Source: a virus
Virus record (IMG/VR): IMGVR_UViG_3300035698_006647
Coordinates: 1-57,957 of that record
Strand: one strand, 5' to 3'
DNA length: 57,957 nucleotides
Part shown: positions 25,067-32,110 of the stretch, piece after piece
Numbering within the stretch: position 1 is the stretch's first letter
Layout: each line of letters starts with the position of its first letter
Notes under the pieces: generated by a model
Told to the model about the DNA's origin: nothing
The model's input: the letters and a program-made list of their open reading frames with translations, nothing else
Databases searched by the model: none
Made by a program: the position numbers and the translations under genes

Positions 25067-26011
25067 ATGAAAATTGGAATCTACAAACCGTTCAAGAAAG
25101 TGTACTTTCATGATGACAAAGAAGACAACGCAGCATGGAGTTTTGAGGTAACAACAGTTGCCAAGATATTAGCAAGGCAAGGGCACAAGGTCAGTATGTT
25201 GAGTGACACTGATCTTAGGGATGGCGCGTTTATTAACATAGACACATCTGGGCTGAATGAGATATATGACAGGATCATACTGTTCAGCGGTACATTTTCA
25301 CTTGATAAAGAAGGTGAAGGAATCATAGACATTCTAAAAGGACTTACTCCTCGCCTAGACTTCATGCTCACCGATCTTCGTCTTGTACCAGAGGATAAGT
25401 CAAAATATGAGATGTTTGACACTATCTACACCCAGGCTACCAAGCCTATAGAGTCAATAGGCCACTTAGCAAAACAAAAGTATGGTGCTATCTCAGAGTT
25501 TATACTTTACAAGCATGAATGGGACCTGTCGACTGAAGAAATGAATGCAAACAAGAGCACTACATTTTATTTCGGAGGCACTGAACGCGGTAGACTGGAC
25601 GACTTCATTGAGTATGTGTGGAGACCGAACCATGTTATCACAACTAAAAGTGCGTTCTTTCAAACTGAAAACAGGGTTAACCGTCACGAATACATGAAAC
25701 TGTTAGATGACACAAAGTACAGTATTGTTATTGCTGATGTTGATTACAACGAAAACAGCTTCATCACACCCAGACCTTACGAGTACTACATTCATGATAT
25801 AGTAGCGTTTGTGGATTCCAAGTTTGATCCTGATGGTCACATCGTACCAGTCAACGACTGGTGTAGAGTGTCCAGCTTTAAAGAGATGCAGGTAAAAATA
25901 AATTACCTTGAAGAGAATGAGGAAGAACGAATGCAGTTGCTAATGAAGCAGCGACTTGTAATAACCGATGAACACATCACTGGGTCTTATGTCTATGAAA
26001 CCATCAAATAA
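25067..26011 (+). CDS. GT-B glycosyltransferase-like protein
   Basis: 314 aa. The N-terminus MKIGIYKPFKKVYFHD and VTTVAKILARQGHKVSML has the Rossmann start of GT-B transferases. Later segments include TFYFGGTERGRLDDFIEYV and FITPRPYEYYIHDIVAFVDS, the latter like the Pro-Glu-rich nucleotide-sugar-binding half. T4 DNA glucosyltransferases share this overall layout. With a dCMP-hydroxymethylase-like enzyme nearby it is a candidate DNA base glycosylase-transferase. Assignment is by pattern only. Confidence 0.5.
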   Translation: MKIGIYKPFKKVYFHDDKEDNAAWSFEVTTVAKILARQGHKVSMLSDTDLRDGAFINIDTSGLNEIYDRIILFSGTFSLDKEGEGIIDILKGLTPRLDFMLTDLRLVPEDKSKYEMFDTIYTQATKPIESIGHLAKQKYGAISEFILYKHEWDLSTEEMNANKSTTFYFGGTERGRLDDFIEYVWRPNHVITTKSAFFQTENRVNRHEYMKLLDDTKYSIVIADVDYNENSFITPRPYEYYIHDIVAFVDSKFDPDGHIVPVNDWCRVSSFKEMQVKINYLEENEEERMQLLMKQRLVITDEHITGSYVYETIK

Positions 26012-26588
26012 GCAAGTATCACTTGACAGAGTACACTTGGCATATCACAAAAGATATGCTGTCACCTACCCTGACTTTGATCTTGGTTTTTTTAACGGGA
26101 ACAGTATTCTGTTTGTGTCAGATGCACCTCTTAAGCAGAGTGTTACTAGGATAGTTAGTGTTCCTAACGAAGACACACTCAAGGCTGCTGACATTGATTC
26201 GAGCACTCGTGTGCTTAACTCTAGTGTAGGTCACGTTATAAAAGGTGTGGCACCTGGGCAATGGGATACGATATCTTGCACAAGTGTTCACAAGACACAG
26301 GGCCATGAAGACAGACCTGCCTTGAACTCAGAAAGAGGTGAGGAGTTTGAGATCCTTCTCAATCAGATCAAGTACCTACAGCCTAACCTGATTATTCTGC
26401 TAGGAGAGATAACAGGTCTTCGTTTCCACGTAGAAGAGTATTATGAACTTAGACTGTACGACGGAAAAAGTATAGTAATGATGATACCGGACGATCTGGA
26501 ATCAGAAAAATCTATCCTTAGGGCTAAGCTAGCGGTCATGGACGCAAGCGAATACTATGCATTATCAGGTCTTAACAAAATTGTATGA
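25995..26588 (+). CDS. hypothetical alpha/beta protein, possibly UDG-like fold
   Basis: Possible starts are ATG 25968, 25989 and 25995; the last gives the least overlap. Segments NSILFVSDAPL, APGQWDTISCTSVHKTQ and LQPNLIILLGEITGLRF recall the core of uracil-DNA-glycosylase-type proteins (order strand, Asn/Asp loop, LLG strand), but key residues are not clear. It ends TGA in an ATGA overlap with the HNH gene. Confidence 0.35.
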   Translation: MKPSNKQVSLDRVHLAYHKRYAVTYPDFDLGFFNGNSILFVSDAPLKQSVTRIVSVPNEDTLKAADIDSSTRVLNSSVGHVIKGVAPGQWDTISCTSVHKTQGHEDRPALNSERGEEFEILLNQIKYLQPNLIILLGEITGLRFHVEEYYELRLYDGKSIVMMIPDDLESEKSILRAKLAVMDASEYYALSGLNKIV

Positions 26589-26890
26589 AATTAAGAAACC
26601 CATTCACTGCTGAAAATAGAGAGCTGTTCAGATATAAGTACGATTGTGATGTATGCGGAATGAGTGGAGTGGATGCACTCCATCATATTCTTGGAAGAGT
26701 GTCAAGCTCTCCACTTAACGCGTCAACTGTGCATAACCATAAATGCCATATCGGTAACTATGCACTGGACTCGTTTGACACACAGGCAAGGCTACTTAAA
26801 AACACACTGCAGTATCTGTTACAGGAAGGGTATGTGCTGACACCAGCAGACGTTCAATTTCAGGCTGATTATGCACTGTACTATGCCTAA
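26585..26890 (+). CDS. HNH-type nuclease (101 aa)
   Basis: CDVCGMSGVDALHHILGR supplies a CxxC pair and the His-His of an HNH core; SPLNASTVHNHKCHIGN supplies the Asn and the final His residues. The small size is typical of phage HNH nucleases. It may cut recombination or packaging intermediates, or be a structure-specific nuclease as in other recombination operons. Coupled by ATGA to the gene before it. Confidence 0.65.
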   Translation: MKLRNPFTAENRELFRYKYDCDVCGMSGVDALHHILGRVSSSPLNASTVHNHKCHIGNYALDSFDTQARLLKNTLQYLLQEGYVLTPADVQFQADYALYYA

Positions 26891-27425
26891 CAATAAACAC
26901 AGCAGTAAACTAAAGTTTGGGCTTCTTGCTGAGGACTACTTCCTTCAAGCTGCTGCAGCTCAACTCAAGGATCACTTTCCATGGGTTAGTGTTTTAGAGA
27001 GACGGTCTACAGCTGAGCGTTGTAGAGTTACAAAAGACACTTTCTCAGAAGTAGATGCCAAGATCACAGTGGACAGGTGCGGCAAGGCTCCGTACTCCAC
27101 ACTCATGGATTTCAAGACAACGTCTGATCCAAAACATAAATACTCAAAACATAAAGCAGGCTGGTATGGAGGAACACTCCTTATGAGCCACGCTTGCCAC
27201 AATGCAATGATACGTCGTGACAACTCAATGCTGTTTGTTCTATTCATGGGAGATGGCCACCCTGTGATAGAGGTGTTTGACTATTGCAAGTTGGAACAGT
27301 TTGGGCCAGAGATGATACAAGGTAATTCAAAACACAGGGTAGGGTTTTCAGATAATGCAAGAGTGGACCGCATGTATGTAAACACCACAGCAGAGTTTTT
27401 ATCAATATCTAAGATACTATTATGA
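26883..27425 (+). CDS. PD-(D/E)XK nuclease-like protein (180 aa)
   Basis: ATG 26883 overlaps the previous stop (ATGCCTAA). EVDAKITVD and LMDFKTTSD give the E...D...D-x-K arrangement of the PD-(D/E)XK fold (DFK as the D-x-K element). The fold is common in phage exonucleases and junction resolvases. It ends TGA in an ATGA overlap with the next gene. Specificity unknown. Confidence 0.5.
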   Translation: MPNNKHSSKLKFGLLAEDYFLQAAAAQLKDHFPWVSVLERRSTAERCRVTKDTFSEVDAKITVDRCGKAPYSTLMDFKTTSDPKHKYSKHKAGWYGGTLLMSHACHNAMIRRDNSMLFVLFMGDGHPVIEVFDYCKLEQFGPEMIQGNSKHRVGFSDNARVDRMYVNTTAEFLSISKILL

Positions 27426-27655
27426 TTACAGTAAACGACCTGATAACAGTTCTAAAGACACTGCCTAAGACAGCAGTAGTTCTAGTAGACTCAGATCAAG
27501 AAGGTAACAACACCATGACCATGTACGGAGTTAGCACAGGGTTTGCAGATACAAGTGAGCATGGGAGTATAGATGTTTATTCAAAGGAAGACCTTGCTGA
27601 CAACGACATGAAGTCAGACGACCTCAGTGAGTGTGTTGTAATACTGCCAGGTTAG
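27422..27655 (+). CDS. hypothetical protein (77 aa)
   Basis: Starts in an ATGA overlap. A small acidic alpha/beta protein (VNDLITVLKTLPKTAVVLVDSD, ECVVILPG). No family recognised. Confidence 0.5.
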   Translation: MITVNDLITVLKTLPKTAVVLVDSDQEGNNTMTMYGVSTGFADTSEHGSIDVYSKEDLADNDMKSDDLSECVVILPG

Positions 27656-27656
27656 T

Positions 27657-28094
27657 ATGACATATTCAGATAACAACACGGAGCAAAAGGTGGTGATGGT
27701 GTCAGGTGGGTTTGACCCTGTACATGTGGGGCATTTACGAATGTTTGAAGAAGCCAGCAGGCTAGGTACCTCATTGATTGTTGTGCTAAATTGTGATGAC
27801 TGGTTGACAAGAAAGAAAGGGAAAGCATTCATGTCACAGACAGAAAGGAAGGAGCTAATAGAAGGGTTTCGGTGTGTTGACAGAGTAGAGATCCTGCAGT
27901 CAGATCATGACCATGTGTGTGAGGCCCTTCGTAAATACAGACCAGATGTGTTTGCAAACGGAGGTGACAGAAAAAGTGATAACACTCCGGAGTACAGAGT
28001 GTGTGCCAGTCTCAAGATAGAGATGGCATTTGATGTAGGGCATGGAGGCAAGGTGCAGTCAAGTTCAGAGATGTTAAAGAATTACAATGGCTAA
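27657..28094 (+). CDS. cytidylyltransferase-family nucleotidyltransferase
   Basis: 145 aa. The HxGH motif is in SGGFDPVHVGHLRMFE, followed by LIVVLNCDDWLTRKKGKAFM and the C-terminal FANGGDRK, as in glycerol-3-phosphate cytidylyltransferase and the ADP-heptose synthase cytidylyltransferase domain. It forms a CDP- or ADP-linked small molecule. In this context it could make an activated sugar or alcohol for DNA modification; the substrate is unknown. It overlaps the RuvC-like gene by 8 nt. Confidence 0.75.
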   Translation: MTYSDNNTEQKVVMVSGGFDPVHVGHLRMFEEASRLGTSLIVVLNCDDWLTRKKGKAFMSQTERKELIEGFRCVDRVEILQSDHDHVCEALRKYRPDVFANGGDRKSDNTPEYRVCASLKIEMAFDVGHGGKVQSSSEMLKNYNG

Positions 28095-28575
28095 GCAATA
28101 TCTAGGCATTGACGGAGGTCATGCTGGAGCACTAACTGTAATAGAAGGTGACTCTGTAGTTGAAAAGATTGTCATGCCTATTCAAAAAACATCTGCTAGC
28201 AGGAATGAGTACAACTGCTTTGATATAATAACTTTTCTGAACAAGTACCCTGATGCCACAGTAGTGTTTGAAAAGGCACACGCTATGCCACAGCTTGGGT
28301 CTGTTCAGGCATTTAACTTCGGCAAGGGGTTTGGCATGATGATAGGTATCCTCACTGCCTTAAAAATGAAGTTTCATATTGTGCATGCAAAGACATGGCA
28401 ATCTGAAATGTTCAAAGATCTACCTAAGCAAGACACAAAAGCTATGAGTTGCATGGTGGCACAGCGACTGTTTCCTAGCGAAGACTTTACTCCTACAGAG
28501 CGTAGCAACAAACTACATGACGGGTTTACTGACTCTGTGTTACTAGCTGAGTTTGGTAGACGCAGAAACTTATAA
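28087..28575 (+). CDS. RuvC-like Holliday junction resolvase
   Basis: 162 aa. Acidic residues of the RNase H-like fold are visible: GIDGGHAGAL (first Asp), VVFEKAHAMP (Glu) and KLHDGFTDSVLLAEF (C-terminal Asp pair), plus AKTWQSEMF. This is the short phage RuvC form. It would resolve branched DNA before packaging. Confidence 0.75.
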   Translation: MAKQYLGIDGGHAGALTVIEGDSVVEKIVMPIQKTSASRNEYNCFDIITFLNKYPDATVVFEKAHAMPQLGSVQAFNFGKGFGMMIGILTALKMKFHIVHAKTWQSEMFKDLPKQDTKAMSCMVAQRLFPSEDFTPTERSNKLHDGFTDSVLLAEFGRRRNL

Positions 28576-28590
28576 GTAATACCACACTAT

Positions 28591-28839
28591 ATGAGAACAG
28601 AACATGACATAATCGTCTGCAAGACCTGCATGCACGGTAGGTTCAAAGGAACATATTGTAAGAATTGCAAGAGCACCAAGTCGTATTACGTAGCAGTAGC
28701 ACTGATGCGGTCGCATAGAATAGCAAACCCCAAAGATGCAGTAGGATCAGTAGCAGTAGGCATGGGAAAGGACTATGTGAAACGTGTGTACGGTGTGAAG
28801 CTATCACTGTTTCGGCGGGTTCGGTATTTGCTAGGATAG
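28591..28839 (+). CDS. zinc-ribbon hypothetical protein (82 aa)
   Basis: CKTCMHGRFKGTYCKNCKS contains two CxxC pairs, a likely zinc ribbon. The C-terminal half is basic. It starts 15 nt after the RuvC-like gene and ends the operon. Function unknown. Confidence 0.5.
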   Translation: MRTEHDIIVCKTCMHGRFKGTYCKNCKSTKSYYVAVALMRSHRIANPKDAVGSVAVGMGKDYVKRVYGVKLSLFRRVRYLLG

Positions 28840-28879
28840 TGTATAATTAACATAGGGCAAATGACTGCTCATTTCCACG

Positions 28880-29035
28880 ATGAAACAAAAAAAGAAAACA
28901 TCAAATGAAACTAGAATACACAGACCAAGTGTCGCCTCTTCCTCAGGAAGAAAATATGTCAACAGAGGACCGATGTGGTTCTTCCACAAACGAGGAACTC
29001 ACCCGAGATCCTTTGCAAACCATACTCCAGTTTGA
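28880..29035 (+). CDS. small basic protein (51 aa)
   Basis: Very basic (MKQKKKTSNETRIHRP, SGRKYVNRGPMWFFHKRG), ends TGA. It lies downstream of a TATAAT at about 28844-28849 and upstream of a terminator at 29065, so it could be its own short transcript. May bind RNA or DNA; no family. Confidence 0.4.
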   Translation: MKQKKKTSNETRIHRPSVASSSGRKYVNRGPMWFFHKRGTHPRSFANHTPV

Positions 29036-29064
29036 GTACTGACTAACCTGCATACTGGTTCCAC

Positions 29065-29103
29065 ATGCTGCTAGCCTAACCCATAGGCTAGTGGCATTTT
29101 TTC
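29065..29103 (+). terminator. rho-independent terminator
   Basis: CTAGCCTA (29071-29078) pairs with TAGGCTAG (29084-29091), extended by ATGC/GCAT outer pairs, followed by six T. It separates the replication block from the Ro60 operon. Confidence 0.85.
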
Positions 29104-29121
29104 TTACACTGCCAAAAAAAA

Positions 29122-29169
29122 GTTGTTAACAGGTCCGGTATGTACAACTATTGGCAAGCGTGGTATTAT
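29122..29169 (+). promoter_or_regulatory. phage promoter module for the Ro60 operon
   Basis: The clearest copy: GTTGTTAACAGG at 29122-29133, TGTACA at 29141-29146, TATTAT at 29164-29169, 17-nt spacer. First gene at 29200. Confidence 0.8.
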
Positions 29170-29199
29170 ATACTTAATTACAAAATAACGTTCTTACAT

Positions 29200-29484
29200 A
29201 TGCTTACACAAAAGAAAATCAAAGAAGTTGTACCTCAAGGCGAGTTAACTTCTGATCAAATCAGATGGATTTCAAAAAATGAAGAAGCGTTGCGTGAAGC
29301 CTTCTCATTGAAGTACCCTTCAGCAAGAAACCAGTTCAACCTGGAAGTGCCATCAAACATAAAGCCTGTTGAGAGGAGCTTGGTCGTTAACTCAGAAGGC
29401 AGAGTTATATTTTCTACATCCATGGCATATGTTTGCAACATCACTTCACAATCCCTTACAGCAATGGGATACCCACTTAACTAA
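29200..29484 (+). CDS. hypothetical protein cotranscribed with Ro60 (94 aa)
   Basis: ATG 29200 is 30 nt after the TATTAT box; the in-frame ATG at 29140 overlaps the promoter. N-terminal helix (MLTQKKIKEVVP) and a small domain with LVVNSEGRVIFSTSMAYV. Two bases separate it from the Ro60 gene, so the two probably work together. No family recognised. Confidence 0.5.
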   Translation: MLTQKKIKEVVPQGELTSDQIRWISKNEEALREAFSLKYPSARNQFNLEVPSNIKPVERSLVVNSEGRVIFSTSMAYVCNITSQSLTAMGYPLN

Positions 29485-29486
29485 AC

Positions 29487-30956
29487 ATGACAAGATTTAA
29501 CAAACCACAGCAGAATACTACGGAAAACCATGAAGGGTCCACAGCATTCATGCATTCACCTGAATTGCAGCTGTATTCGTTGGTTGTGACTTGCATGGTC
29601 AGTGATAAGTTTTACGAATCATCTGATGATCAACTGGTTCGACTAAGAGGTCTTCTACCTACAGTAGACCCTAAGTTTGCTGTACAACTTGCAATTTATG
29701 CTAGAGAAGAGATGCATCTAAGAACAATACCTCTTGTTCTAATGATAGAGCTAGCCAGGATCCACTCAGGTGACAACCTTGTTTCCCAAGGTGTTGGTAG
29801 AGTGATTCAGAGGGTTGATGAAATAACAGAAATGCTTGCGTATTACTGTGCTGCTAACAACCGTAATGATGTTGCTCCGTTGTCTAAGCAAATTCAGAAG
29901 GGGTTACAGGTGGCGTTTAACAAGTTCAATCACTACCAGTTTGCCAAGTACAACAGGCCTGGTAAGGTGACACTTAAAGATGCACTGTTCATTGTTAGAC
30001 CGAGCAGTGATACGTTCAAGCAGTCAGAAGTGTTTGCAATGATTGCATCAGGCACGCTTGGATCAGCAGACACATGGGAAACCTCTCTGTCCTCAGGGCT
30101 AGATAAGAAAGAAGCATGGGAGGAGTTAATCATGAATGACAAGCTTGGTTACATGGCCATGATGAGAAACCTAAGAAACTTCGTACAGGCAGGCATCTCT
30201 AAGGATGCACTAGTTAAGGTGTGCCAATTCATATCTGCTAAGGAACGGGTACTTGCGTCTAAGCAACTCCCATTTAGATTCTACTCAGCGTATAGAATGT
30301 TGAAAGAGGTGGAAGGTGACGGGGTGACGATGATCCTAGACTCTCTGAATAAGGCAGTCAAGCATTCAATAGCCAACATACCTTTTTTCAGTGAAACCGA
30401 AAGTGTCATGATTGCATGTGACGTATCTGCATCAATGATGGTGCCTCTGTCTGACAAGAGCGTAGTTGAGTATTACGATGTAGGTCTCCTTCTTGGGTCT
30501 TTACTTCAGGCCAACTCCAACTTCGTCCAGACAGGACTGTTCGGAGATACATTCAAGGTGTACCCAATGGCATCCACCAACATACTGGAGAATGCTTGCC
30601 AGCTAAGAAGGTGTGAAGGCGATGTAGGTTACGCTACAAACGGTCACACTGTTATTGAGTATCTGACCCAGACAGGTAAGAGTGTTGACAAAGTCGTTAT
30701 GTTTACTGACTGTCAGATGACTGATTCATCATACGACGGACGTGCCCTTAGTGCAGCTTGGAACCAGTACAAAACACAACACCCTAACTCCAAATTATAC
30801 ATTTTCAACTTGTCAGGCTATGGCAAGGAAGTGTTCTCACAACATGCCAATGACATTTTTCAAGTGGCTGGTTGGAGTGAAAAAATATTTGATATGCTTC
30901 ATTCGTTGGAATCAGGGGACTCAGTTATTTCAACAATTCAAAAAATTAGTATATAA
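29487..30956 (+). CDS. rsr-like: Ro60 / TROVE-domain RNA-binding protein
   Basis: 489 aa, close to bacterial Rsr (~530 aa). The N-terminal TROVE HEAT-repeat region is visible (VDPKFAVQLAIYAREEMHLR, LSKQIQKGLQVAFNKFNHYQ, FRFYSAYRML). The C-terminal von Willebrand A domain has a complete MIDAS motif, DVSASMM starting at D312, then NGHTVIEYL and VVMFTDCQMTD. Ro60 proteins form rings that bind Y RNAs and misfolded RNAs and can deliver RNA to PNPase. A tRNA-like RNA begins 12 nt after the stop, matching the bacterial rsr-yrl arrangement. Confidence 0.88.
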   Translation: MTRFNKPQQNTTENHEGSTAFMHSPELQLYSLVVTCMVSDKFYESSDDQLVRLRGLLPTVDPKFAVQLAIYAREEMHLRTIPLVLMIELARIHSGDNLVSQGVGRVIQRVDEITEMLAYYCAANNRNDVAPLSKQIQKGLQVAFNKFNHYQFAKYNRPGKVTLKDALFIVRPSSDTFKQSEVFAMIASGTLGSADTWETSLSSGLDKKEAWEELIMNDKLGYMAMMRNLRNFVQAGISKDALVKVCQFISAKERVLASKQLPFRFYSAYRMLKEVEGDGVTMILDSLNKAVKHSIANIPFFSETESVMIACDVSASMMVPLSDKSVVEYYDVGLLLGSLLQANSNFVQTGLFGDTFKVYPMASTNILENACQLRRCEGDVGYATNGHTVIEYLTQTGKSVDKVVMFTDCQMTDSSYDGRALSAAWNQYKTQHPNSKLYIFNLSGYGKEVFSQHANDIFQVAGWSEKIFDMLHSLESGDSVISTIQKISI

Positions 30957-30957
30957 T
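30952..30957 (+). promoter_or_regulatory. TATAAT box before the Y-RNA-like gene
   Basis: TATAAT at 30952-30957, overlapping the stop codon of the Ro60 gene and 12 nt before the conserved 5' end (30969) of the tRNA-like RNA. The -35 is weak (TTCAAC at 30929-30934, 17-nt spacer). Confidence 0.45.
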
Positions 30958-30968
30958 ACTAGTACTAG

Positions 30969-31093
30969 GTGCTGTAGAAAACAGTTACTTCCACTTTAAG
31001 GACAAGGTCGGTGGTTCGATTCCACCTCAACACTTCGGTGTTGATAGCTCAATGGTAGAGCATGTATAACACACCTGTTTTCGCTTGTTGCCC
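30969..31093 (+). ncRNA. Y-RNA-like RNA with permuted tRNA-mimic domain (copy 1)
   Basis: The order of elements is 5' strand, T arm, closed acceptor stem, D arm, 3' strand. T arm: GGTGG-TTCGATT-CCACC (31010-31026). Acceptor-like stem TCAACAC/GTGTTGA (31027-31033 with 31038-31044) is closed by a UUCG loop. D arm: GCTC-AATGGTA-GAGC (31047-31061). The ends pair as GAAAACAG (30977-30984) with CTGTTTTC (31075-31082), and ACAAG (31002-31006) with CTTGT (31084-31088), crossing into a pseudoknot. Both pairings covary with copy 2 at 34753. Bacterial YrlA RNAs carry a tRNA-mimicking module beside rsr, which fits; a permuted tRNA is the alternative. Confidence 0.65.
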
Positions 31094-31101
31094 TAGTACA
31101 T

Positions 31102-31175
31102 ACCTTTATAGCTTAGTGGTAAAGCAGGCGGCTTTTAACCGTCCGACCTAAGTTCGATTCTTAGTGGGGGTACCA
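31102..31175 (+). tRNA. tRNA-Lys(TTT)
   Basis: Acceptor ACCTTTA pairs with TGGGGGT (with wobbles); discriminator A and encoded CCA (31173-31175). D arm GCTT/AAGC, anticodon loop CTTTTAA, T arm CTAAG-TTCGATT-CTTAG. First canonical tRNA of the array, 8 nt after the Y-like RNA. Confidence 0.85.
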
Positions 31176-31190
31176 GTTCTAAACAAACTG

Positions 31191-31404
31191 AGAGGAAGAT
31201 GGTAGAGTGTTCCAAGTTGGAGTGGCGGAATTCATTAAAGACGCTTATAATCCTTGTCCTGATCCTCTAAGGTAAGTGGAGGACGCCCCCAAGCTGCATT
31301 GTAAGACTTGGAATTGGGAGACCGTGGAAGCAGTAGAATGCTCCGACGTGCAAAGGTGGAAGTCCTTTGCCTCCAACATAGAGCACAGTACTGCTGTTTC
31401 CTCT
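31191..31404 (+). ncRNA. structured RNA with tRNA-Leu-like ends and expanded centre
   Basis: Outer helix AGAGGAA (31191-31197) with TTCCTCT (31398-31404). Inside, GTTGGAG (31216-31222) pairs with CTCCAAC (31371-31377) like an acceptor stem. TGGCGGAATT and AGACGC resemble a tRNA-Leu D arm, and GCAAAGG-TGGAAGT-CCTTTGC (31350-31370) sits where a T arm would be, but with a 7-bp stem and a non-standard loop. About 100 nt with further hairpins replace the anticodon arm (e.g. CCAAG/CTTGG near 31289-31311). It is not a normal tRNA and shows no group I intron core. Function unknown. Confidence 0.5.
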
Positions 31405-31480
31405 GGACGGTTAGCCTAGTGGTTAAGGCACACAGCTTATACCTGTGCATACGAAGGTTCGATTCCTTCACCGTCTACCA
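31405..31480 (+). tRNA. tRNA-Ile(TAT)
   Basis: Acceptor GGACGGT/ACCGTCT, discriminator A, encoded CCA (31478-31480). Anticodon stem CACAG/CTGTG with loop CTTATAC, anticodon TAT. T arm GAAGG-TTCGATT-CCTTC. It would read AUA directly without lysidine. Confidence 0.85.
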
Positions 31481-31503
31481 GTGTTACAACACTGAAAAGA
31501 AGT

Positions 31504-31624
31504 GTTCTTCATAGTGAGGTGGCGGACAGTGAGCCGTAATGGACTCGGACATAGGAATATCAAACCTTAGATGTCCTAGTTGTGATGATCCTGCAAGTCA
31601 AACCTTGCCCTCACTGTGAAGAAC
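31504..31624 (+). ncRNA. structured RNA closed by a 16-bp helix
   Basis: 31504-31519 (GTTCTTCATAGTGAGG) pairs with 31609-31624 (CCTCACTGTGAAGAAC) with only one G-U. Inside, GGACAT pairs with ATGTCC around 31546-31576, enclosing an AGG/CCT continuation. No ORF. The motif CAAACCTTAG inside it recurs at 31680-31688 in the next structured RNA. No known family recognised. Confidence 0.55.
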
Positions 31625-31632
31625 ATTTCAAG

Positions 31633-31842
31633 CATGACTATCTTTCGCGCCACATTAGCAGGTGAATGACTGAAGATACCAAACCTTAGTGGAGGCCACG
31701 TACGGGCACCGCGCTTTAACAGGAAGAGGGAGGATAGGCCACCGATTCCTGCTGTGATCCATCCACTGTCCTAGGTGGTGCATGGAAATAGACTTATGTC
31801 ATGAGGGTGTAAACCCCTCGTGGTGCGCGAAAGGTAGTCATG
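31633..31842 (+). ncRNA. structured RNA closed by a ~20-bp helix
   Basis: 31633-31653 (starting CATGACTATCTTTCGCGC) pairs with 31820-31842 (ending GCGCGAAAGGTAGTCATG) with one wobble and one or two bulged bases. Internal hairpins include CAGGAA/TTCCTG, GAGGG/CCCCTC (31803-31819) and GTGG-AGG-CCAC. About 210 nt without ORF, immediately before tRNA-Val. Such a long closing helix should be an RNase III substrate. Family unknown. Confidence 0.55.
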
Positions 31843-31850
31843 GCGAACAT

Positions 31851-31924
31851 AGGTCATTAACTCAGTGGTAGAGTGCCTGTCTTACATACAGGAAGCCCTC
31901 AGTTCAAATCTGAGATGACCTACC
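31851..31924 (+). tRNA. tRNA-Val(TAC)
   Basis: Acceptor AGGTCAT/ATGACCT, discriminator A, then CC. D arm ACTC/GAGT, anticodon arm CCTGT-CTTACAT-ACAGG, T arm CTCAG-TTCAAAT-CTGAG. Confidence 0.88.
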
Positions 31925-31945
31925 GGTTCACTAGCAACTGAAAAC

Positions 31946-32018
31946 AGGCCTTTAGCATAATTGGAAGTGCAACACGGTTCTAACGTGTTAGATGTCAGTT
32001 CGAGTCTGGCAAGGCTTA
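31946..32018 (+). tRNA. tRNA-Arg(TCT)
   Basis: Acceptor AGGCCTT/AAGGCTT, discriminator A followed by CC. Anticodon arm ACACG-GTTCTAA-CGTGT gives anticodon TCT. T arm GTCAG-TTCGAGT-CTGGC. It is preceded by a 17-nt repeat also found before tRNA-Arg(TCG) at 39768. Confidence 0.85.
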
Positions 32019-32019
32019 C

Positions 32020-32090
32020 CGCGGGGTGGAGAAACGGCATCTCGGTGGTCTCATAAACCACAGAACCCAGTTCAACTCTGGGCCCCGCGA
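32020..32090 (+). tRNA. tRNA-Met(CAT)
   Basis: Acceptor CGCGGGG/CCCCGCG, discriminator A. Anticodon arm GTGGT-CTCATAA-ACCAC, T arm CCCAG-TTCAACT-CTGGG. C1-G72 is paired and the three G-C pairs of initiators are absent, so it looks like an elongator (or a CAT-bearing Ile precursor). It directly abuts the preceding tRNA. Confidence 0.82.
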
Positions 32091-32110
32091 CAACGATAAC
32101 AAAACAAACA

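Noticed and set aside
30969-31101. A permuted tRNA gene needing splicing or circularisation
   Set aside because: The T arm, closed acceptor and D arm fit, but no anticodon stem-loop can be formed across the two halves without leaving about 20 unexplained bases, and copy 2 keeps the flanking helices without any tRNA parts. A Y-RNA-like scaffold explains more. It is kept only as an alternative.
31191-31404. Group I intron in a tRNA-Leu
   Set aside because: The insert is about 100 nt and shows no P3-P8 core or conserved P7/R sequence; too small for a self-splicing intron.
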